From: Caenorhabditis remanei
Taxonomy: Eukaryota; Nematoda; Chromadorea; Rhabditida; Rhabditidae
Direction: 5' to 3'
Length of the DNA stretch: 64,000 bases
Assembly: GCF_010183535.1 (NCBI RefSeq)
Contig: NW_026526091.1
Span: 1-64,000 of the forward strand
A program made the position numbers and the translations under genes. Shown here piece after piece: positions 60,617 to 64,000 of the stretch (positions are counted from its first letter, which is position 1; each line of letters begins with the position of its first letter). The notes under the pieces are model-generated. The model searched no databases. It saw only the letters and a list, made by a program, of their open reading frames with translations, and had not been told where the DNA came from.

Positions 60617-61280
60617 CAAATTTCCAGAGTTTGCAATAAATTCGTGATCCTGGAGGAGCTCTTGCACCTCGACCTGTTCTTCTTTTTGGTTTTTCTTGCT
60701 CGGACTTTCTCGCAACTATTTGGCCATAATTGATATTTTTCTTAGTCACATCATCGAATATTGACGGCTCGCCACTTCTTTTAGTAGCTATTCTGTAGGC
60801 TCCAGATGTATGTTGTTTTGGCCTATTCTGAGATGGCAGGCTCTCTATCATTGGCTTTTTACGCTTCGAACCCCTGCTTTCAATCATTTCCTTCTTCACA
60901 GATTTGATTGTATCCATATTGTCTGGAGTTTCTTTCTTTATATTTTCAATTTTGATCAATTCTCTCTTTATAGGTTTCCTGTCGACGGTCTCCTGCTTGA
61001 TATTTTCTGGTCTTATGAGTTCTTTCTCCACAATCTCTTTTTTGACAGGCTCAGTTTTAATTTCTTTCTTGACAAGTTCTGTCTTGACTTCTTTCTTAAC
61101 AGGTTCAGTTTTAATTTCCCTCTTGACTTCTTTCTTCACAGCTTTTCGTATTTCATTCTTCATTTCATCCTTTTTACCAAGCCATTTGTCTTCTTTCATT
61201 TCGCGCTTCTTTACTTCTATCTTAGTTTCCCCCTTCACCACCCTTTTTACCGGGTCTCCCTTTGTCTTTGGGGGTTTCAT
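60612..61280 (-). CDS. Lys/Glu-rich basic Polinton protein
   Basis: 222 residues from an ATG that overlaps the TGA of the upstream ORF (ATGA). The middle is a run of degenerate 10-14-residue repeats, VKKEIKTEP and close variants, that contain many hydrophobic-Lys-x-Glu motifs, the consensus for SUMO attachment. The C-terminus is basic (RRTGRGARAPPGSR). Low complexity prevents homology calls. A basic, DNA-binding virion core protein or host-factor tether is possible. An acceptor TTTTTTCTAG at about 61331 offers an alternative spliced 5' end entering this frame. Confidence 0.6.
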   Translation of the reverse strand: MKPPKTKGDPVKRVVKGETKIEVKKREMKEDKWLGKKDEMKNEIRKAVKKEVKREIKTEPVKKEVKTELVKKEIKTEPVKKEIVEKELIRPENIKQETVDRKPIKRELIKIENIKKETPDNMDTIKSVKKEMIESRGSKRKKPMIESLPSQNRPKQHTSGAYRIATKRSGEPSIFDDVTKKNINYGQIVARKSEQEKPKRRTGRGARAPPGSRIYCKLWKFV

Positions 61281-63018
61281 GTCTTCAGCTCGTGCTTTGG
61301 CTCTGGATTGGGCTCTTGCTTTGTCACAATTCTAGAAAAAATCTTAAGCTTCTCTTTCTTTTTCGCCTTCTTTTTCTCTTTCTTTTTCATTTTCTGCACA
61401 GGGAGGCCCTTCTTTTCCACATCTTTAGGTTCATCAATTGGTTCCGGAAGGGTTTCATGACTTTCTGATTGCACCGGAGAATGATTTATTTGATGGAACT
61501 GTGGTGGAGCAACTGCTACTGGCTGACTCACAGGAGAAGCCTCTGGATGAGTCATCTGTGAAATCGGAAGAGATGGGAATGTTGGAGGTGGTTGATACAG
61601 TAGCGAGCATAAGTGAGCACCCCTTCATACTTTCATGTGTAACTCTGCTGAATCGTGTCCGTTTCGCATAAACTTTTTTTTGAAAGAAAGCCAAACTATT
61701 CAGCAATAAGAAAATATGTTTTTTGAAAAATTTCAATCACTGATTTTTTCGATAATCGATTTTTCCTAATCTTGATTTGAAAATTCGAAAAAAAACTTTT
61801 TATTTTTCTCTTGGAGATATTGAGTTTTTGGTTTTAAAATATTGGAAAACACTGAAATAAACAAAAAATTGTGTTGAATTAGCTTCTCAACTTCTAAGTA
61901 TCGTGCTAAAGCTCCAGAAGTCAAAATTAGTGCCCTCGGCGAAACCATCATAACTCATCAAAAAATTCTCCAAATTTTTTGAAACATGTACCAAAATACG
62001 TGTCTTGAGTTTTTCTACAAACCAACATTAAAAAGTTACAATTTTAGAAAAAATTATTTTTCAAATTATTTTCACTCAAAAATTATTTTATTCTCATTTT
62101 TTCTCAATTTCCGTAATTTTTTGGCTATAACACGAACAAGGAATACATACATGTGTTTTGTTATTTGTGATAACGCACTTTGCATACAGTTTTGGAAAGG
62201 TATGTACGTTTTATAGCCAAAAAATTACGGAAACTGAGAAAAAATGAGAATAAAATAATTTTTGAGTGAAAATAATTTGAAAAATAATTTTTTCTAAAAT
62301 TGTAACTTTTTAATGTAGGTTTGTAGAAAAACTCAAGACACGTATTTTGGTACATGTTTCAAAAAATTTGGAGAATTTTTTGATGAGTTATGATGGTTTC
62401 CCCGAGGGCACTACTTTTGACTTCTGGAGCTTTAGCACGATACTTAGGAGTTGAGAAGCTAATTCAACACAATTTTTTGTTCATTCAGACTGTTTTCAAC
62501 ATTTTGAAACAAAAAATTCAATATCTCCAAGAGAAAAAGAAAATGTTTTTTTTCGAATTTTCAAATCAAGATTAGGAAAAATCGATTATCGAAAAAATCA
62601 GTGATTGAAATTTTTCAAAAAACATATTTTCTTATTGCTGAATACTTTGGCTTTTTTTCAAAAAAAAGTTTATGCAAAACGGACACGATTCAGCAGAGTT
62701 ACACATAAAAGTATGAAGGGGTGCTCACTTATGCTCGCTACTGTATGTGGCTGGGGCCATGAGGACAGGTGTTGAGCGAGGGGCGTTTGGCATGTGGAGT
62801 TCAAAGTTTTCACGAATAATGTTTAGCATATCATCATTGACTATAGGGAGATTCATATGTTGACGAATTTTGTATAGGATATCTTGATAGAATCGGCACT
62901 TTGCAACAGCATCAAGGTTGGGGTCATTGAGGATTTTCTCCAGAAAGCGTTTGCCAGATTCGATAGAGCCACCTTCGTCATAGGGTATCATATGATATTT
63001 ACGAACAAGCTTAGCCAT
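61277..63018 (-). pseudogene. Conserved-looking Polinton ORF interrupted by a TA-flanked palindromic element
   Basis: The 5' part (63018-62744) starts MAKLVRKYHM with LEKILNDPNLDAVAKCRFYQ, typical of a small Maverick ORF found beside the ATPase and capsid genes. The 3' part (61597-61277) is Pro/Gln-rich, then Lys-rich (KKKEKKKAKKKEK), and ends in a TGA that overlaps the next ATG. The two parts are in the same frame when the element 61598-62743 and one TA are disregarded. With the insert the frame ends within the element. Its ATG overlaps the upstream stop (TAATG). Function unknown. Confidence 0.65.
61598..62743. mobile_element. 1.15-kb palindromic element flanked by TA
   Basis: Termini CAGTAGCGAGCATAAGTGAG and its complement (ending 62743) continue as long inverted arms of ~550 bp. 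The centre is near 62170 (TTTGTGATAACGCACTTTGC). TA flanks both ends (61596-61597, 62744-62745), the target duplication of Tc1/mariner-type transposases. No transposase ORF; the two ~61-codon frames in the arms are mirror images. A diverged relic of this family is at 2315-2395. Confidence 0.85.
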
Positions 63019-63326
63019 TACTTTAGTTTTGTTACCACTAGAGCGGGGATAATGAATGAAGAAATCTGTGATTTATTGAGCTTAAATAGCATTCGTCTGG
63101 CCGTCTCCATATTATTTGAACCAGAAAGAGCAAGGAGTTTTGAATGAATAGGTCGAAGTATCGAAAGCTCTTTACTACTGAGCGGTATATTTCGAGAGTT
63201 GAGAATATTGTAGACGATTTCAACAAGAATATTGACTTGCTTGTTAGTAGCATTTCGGAGAGCGGCACGATTATTTTTCATGACTTTGTATAGGAAATCA
63301 TGATGCAAAATGAGGTTGGCAGCCAT
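63018..63326 (-). CDS. Small conserved-looking Polinton protein
   Basis: 102 residues, basic and helical: HHDFLYKVMKNNRAALRNA, NILVEIVYNILNSRNIPLS, KELSILRPIHSKLLALSG and a hydrophobic end (ISSFIIPALVV). The order small helical protein, second small ORF, near the ATPase, is common in animal Mavericks as I recall them; such proteins have no settled function. Its TAA overlaps the next ATG by one base (TAATG). Starts 33 nt after the ATPase stop. Confidence 0.7.
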   Translation of the reverse strand: MAANLILHHDFLYKVMKNNRAALRNATNKQVNILVEIVYNILNSRNIPLSSKELSILRPIHSKLLALSGSNNMETARRMLFKLNKSQISSFIIPALVVTKLK

Positions 63327-63354
63327 TTTATTATGAAAATGACTCAGAAAGTAA

Positions 63355-63364
63355 CCCTTTTATA
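63355..63364 (-). promoter_or_regulatory. TATA-like motif before the small helical protein
   Basis: TATAAAAGGG begins 38 nt upstream of the ATG at 63326 and contains the TAA stop of the ATPase. Same arrangement as 60609-60616. Confidence 0.45.
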
Positions 63365-64000
63365 CAGGTTCATACGAAATTGGATACTCATCAACAAAAT
63401 TTGACAGAATTCGCATGCAGGGAGGAGAGTGCGGGTCGTTATTTATGAGCATGGCCTGGTAGGGTTTCGACATTATGTCTTGGTATGCTTGGTGTGCTCC
63501 CCTCCAGCTTGTACCAAATTGTTGAACGAGCAAGTTTTTGATTTGTGCCGCGTCAGAAAGACTCCGCATCAGAATTATGTATGTGCTATTGTTTCGGGTC
63601 ACAGGTGGCAAGGCGAATGCAGACTGAACCAAATTGAAGACGGCACAATTATAATGATGGGCATATACTGTGAAAAGAGTATTTAAGAGATTGAGAGACT
63701 CCTTGGATCTGGCAAAATCTGTCATCAGGTCATCACAAACCACAATATTATTCTGATTTTTATATTTTTTGAGTAGTTCAATATCAGGTAAGCCTTCATA
63801 AACTCTCAAATTGGGGAGATGATATGGTATACTAGGAGTTTTTACACCACAAAACCAGAATATATTTGATATTGGTTCTTCGAATGTTTTTGAGTGATTT
63901 TCAATTATTTTCCTGAGTAGTGTAGTTTTGCCGCTTTGTGTAGCCCCTATTATTGTGGTTTGAGAAGGGAATCGGAATCGAAAACCAGGGTTCAGTGATT
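63360..64000 (-). CDS. FtsK/A32-like genome-packaging ATPase of the Polinton (5' end outside window)
   Basis: Open from the right edge to a TAA at 63362-63360. Walker A GATQSGKTTLL follows a beta strand (QTTII), and Walker B is NIVVCDDLMTDF. Downstream ALPPVTRNNSTYIILM fits the sensor region of adenovirus/Polinton-type packaging ATPases. It would power DNA entry into the virion. The frame is open at the window edge, so the start is not visible. Capsid and protease genes, expected next to it, must lie beyond the edge. Confidence 0.88.
   Translation of the reverse strand, partial: SLNPGFRFRFPSQTTIIGATQSGKTTLLRKIIENHSKTFEEPISNIFWFCGVKTPSIPYHLPNLRVYEGLPDIELLKKYKNQNNIVVCDDLMTDFARSKESLNLLNTLFTVYAHHYNCAVFNLVQSAFALPPVTRNNSTYIILMRSLSDAAQIKNLLVQQFGTSWRGAHQAYQDIMSKPYQAMLINNDPHSPPCMRILSNFVDEYPISYEPV

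Noticed and set aside
60810..61460. Plus-strand 216-codon Phe/Leu-rich frame
   Set aside because: It is the complement of the Lys/Glu codons (AAG/GAA gives CTT/TTC) of the minus-strand basic ORF.
61766..62575. Two mirrored ~61-codon frames (MMVSPRAL...)
   Set aside because: They lie in the inverted arms of the TA-flanked element and are short, without a domain.

Overview
The window is nematode DNA, almost certainly from a Caenorhabditis species. It has very AT-rich intergenic DNA, 45-60 nt introns with GTAAGT-like donors and TTTCAG acceptors, a worm-type (WAGO-clade-like) Argonaute, two exact copies of the 22-nt SL1 spliced leader, and many foldback repeats. The species cannot be fixed from sequence alone.

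Layout. 1-1,821 (minus): a gene whose seven exons join in frame into a WD40-like N-terminus plus a Ser/Thr kinase; it runs off the left edge. 2,585-5,026 (plus): an open but C-terminally truncated UPF1-like SF1 helicase. 5.0-11.2 kb: repeat-rich DNA ending in a Tc1/mariner-like element (9,949-11,236). 11.2-15.9 kb: a BEL/Pao retrotransposon body with a tRNA-Gly-like primer site, a frameshift and a lost integrase core, preceded by an exact SL1 sequence. 20.2-23.6 kb (plus): an intact seven-exon Argonaute lacking the slicer residues. 25.5-27.6 kb (minus): a SET-domain (H3K9-type) methyltransferase. 30.0-31.5 kb (plus): 3' exons of a nematode-specific F-box-associated-like family. 31.9-41.2 kb: foldback elements, a 5'-truncated R2/NeSL-like LINE carrying SL1 at its 5' end, and a two-exon gene fragment. 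43.1-50.3 kb: a 183-bp satellite, 39.7 units without net indels, with an internal 8-unit duplication.

50.8 kb to the right edge is most of a Maverick/Polinton virus-like DNA transposon. It holds a PIF1 helicase, a small Cys-containing protein, a protein-primed family B DNA polymerase (14 exons), a DDE integrase with a chromodomain, a Lys/Glu-rich basic protein, two small conserved-looking ORFs and an FtsK/A32-like packaging ATPase that runs off the edge. The minus-strand genes are tightly packed with TAATG and ATGA overlaps, and TATAAAAG motifs lie at two of the gene junctions. A palindromic element flanked by TA has split one Polinton ORF, and the polymerase exons are out of frame by one base at one junction, so this copy may be decaying.

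The polymerase, integrase and ATPase would act together in replication, insertion and packaging of the Polinton. The Argonaute and the methyltransferase belong to families used in worms for small-RNA and chromatin silencing of such elements, but nothing in the sequence links them directly.
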